Source of the DNA: an uncultured Burkholderiaceae bacterium
Lineage (GTDB): Bacteria; Pseudomonadota; Gammaproteobacteria; Burkholderiales; Burkholderiaceae
NCBI GenBank assembly: GCA_937862845.1
Contig: CALMCK010000187.1
Span: 1-6,906, forward strand
DNA length: 6,906 bases
Direction of reading: 5' to 3'
The notes below the pieces were generated by a model. That model ran no database searches and was not told the DNA's origin. It saw only the letters and a program-made list of their open reading frames with translations. The stretch's first letter is position 1, and the number at the start of each line of letters is the position of its first letter. This document shows, piece by piece, positions 6,595 through 6,906 of the stretch. The translations under genes and the position numbers were made by a program.

Positions 6595-6906
6595 TCAGCT
6601 CAACCAATACGCCGCGCTGCAGCTCACGGCGGCTTGTTTGATTCTAGGGTTGTTCATTATGCGTTTGCCCGTTTGCTCGAGGTTGCGTTGGTTGCGCAGT
6701 TGTTGCATGAGTTGTGTGCGTTCGGACAGTGGCAGGATGCGCACCATGTCGTTGGCGAGGCAGCGGCAGTTGTAGTTGAGCTGGGCTTGGCTCATGTGGA
6801 GCGCGACGATTTCTGGGGTTTTCGGCGCTTGAATGAGACAGGCTTGACTGGCGAGAGTGAGCCATTCGCTTCGGTTGAATTCTTCGGCGTGGCTTGGGCT
6901 GCTGAG
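6595..6906 (-). CDS. Unrecognised protein, C-terminal part, possibly exported
   Basis: The frame is open from the window edge to a TGA at 6595-6597 and encodes the last 103 residues of a gene whose start lies outside. I do not recognise a family. The visible part is mostly helical and polar, with four cysteines (visible residues 23, 47, 49 and 96), a CRC pair, and a basic, asparagine-rich stretch NPRIKQAA near the end. The first visible residues LSSPSHAEEF resemble the end of a signal peptide with an S-H-A cleavage site. This would make the mature protein about 97 residues, secreted to the periplasm with possible disulfides. C-ending codons in this frame and a matching terminator 60 bases downstream support a real gene. 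An internal ATG at 6795 is an alternative start but would leave the upstream coding-like sequence unexplained. Confidence 0.6.
   Translation of the reverse strand, partial: LSSPSHAEEFNRSEWLTLASQACLIQAPKTPEIVALHMSQAQLNYNCRCLANDMVRILPLSERTQLMQQLRNQRNLEQTGKRIMNNPRIKQAAVSCSAAYWLS

Overview
The window looks like a chromosomal housekeeping stretch from a betaproteobacterium, most likely of the order Burkholderiales. This rests on recalled resemblance of the MetG and Mrp proteins to Burkholderiales sequences and on the divergent metG/mrp arrangement, which is common in Proteobacteria. No search was run, so the taxonomy is inference. I see no mobile element, CRISPR array, tRNA or rRNA gene.

Layout. 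Positions 1-331 hold no convincing gene. They carry a perfect 16-bp inverted repeat (73-108) overlapping a good minus-strand promoter-like pair, and a ribosome-binding-site-like stretch at the very left edge. Together these suggest a gene starting at or just beyond position 1 on the minus strand. A strong hairpin (332-360) follows metG, which runs on the minus strand (374-2434) and encodes methionyl-tRNA synthetase. A 60-bp divergent gap separates it from mrp/apbC on the plus strand (2495-3544), an Fe-S cluster carrier ATPase. The mrp stop codon overlaps the start of a small VF530/DUF2132 family gene (3541-3825) as ATGA. This probable two-gene operon ends at a textbook hairpin terminator (3874-3905). 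A membrane protein resembling the bile acid:sodium symporter superfamily follows (3935-4888), then a PP_4765/BaiN-like flavoprotein (4953-6173).

The right end is less ordinary. Positions 6215-6439 hold what appears to be a relic of an L,D-transpeptidase (YkuD family). A possible secretion-signal-like start runs into a stop codon, and directly after it comes the C-terminal catalytic-cysteine block, with most of the domain missing. A strong bidirectional hairpin (6501-6535) separates this relic from an unrecognised minus-strand gene (6595-6906). That gene is cut by the window edge, contains four cysteines, and may encode a small exported protein.

How the genes fit together. metG and mrp/VF530 serve translation and Fe-S cluster assembly respectively. 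No shared pathway links them to the transporter-like and flavoprotein genes. Codon choice changes from C-ending in metG and mrp to G/T-ending in the transporter and most of the flavoprotein, so the right half may have a different history or expression level. I did not find a clearly novel multi-gene system. The best leads are the left-edge operator/promoter, the transpeptidase relic and the truncated cysteine-containing gene.
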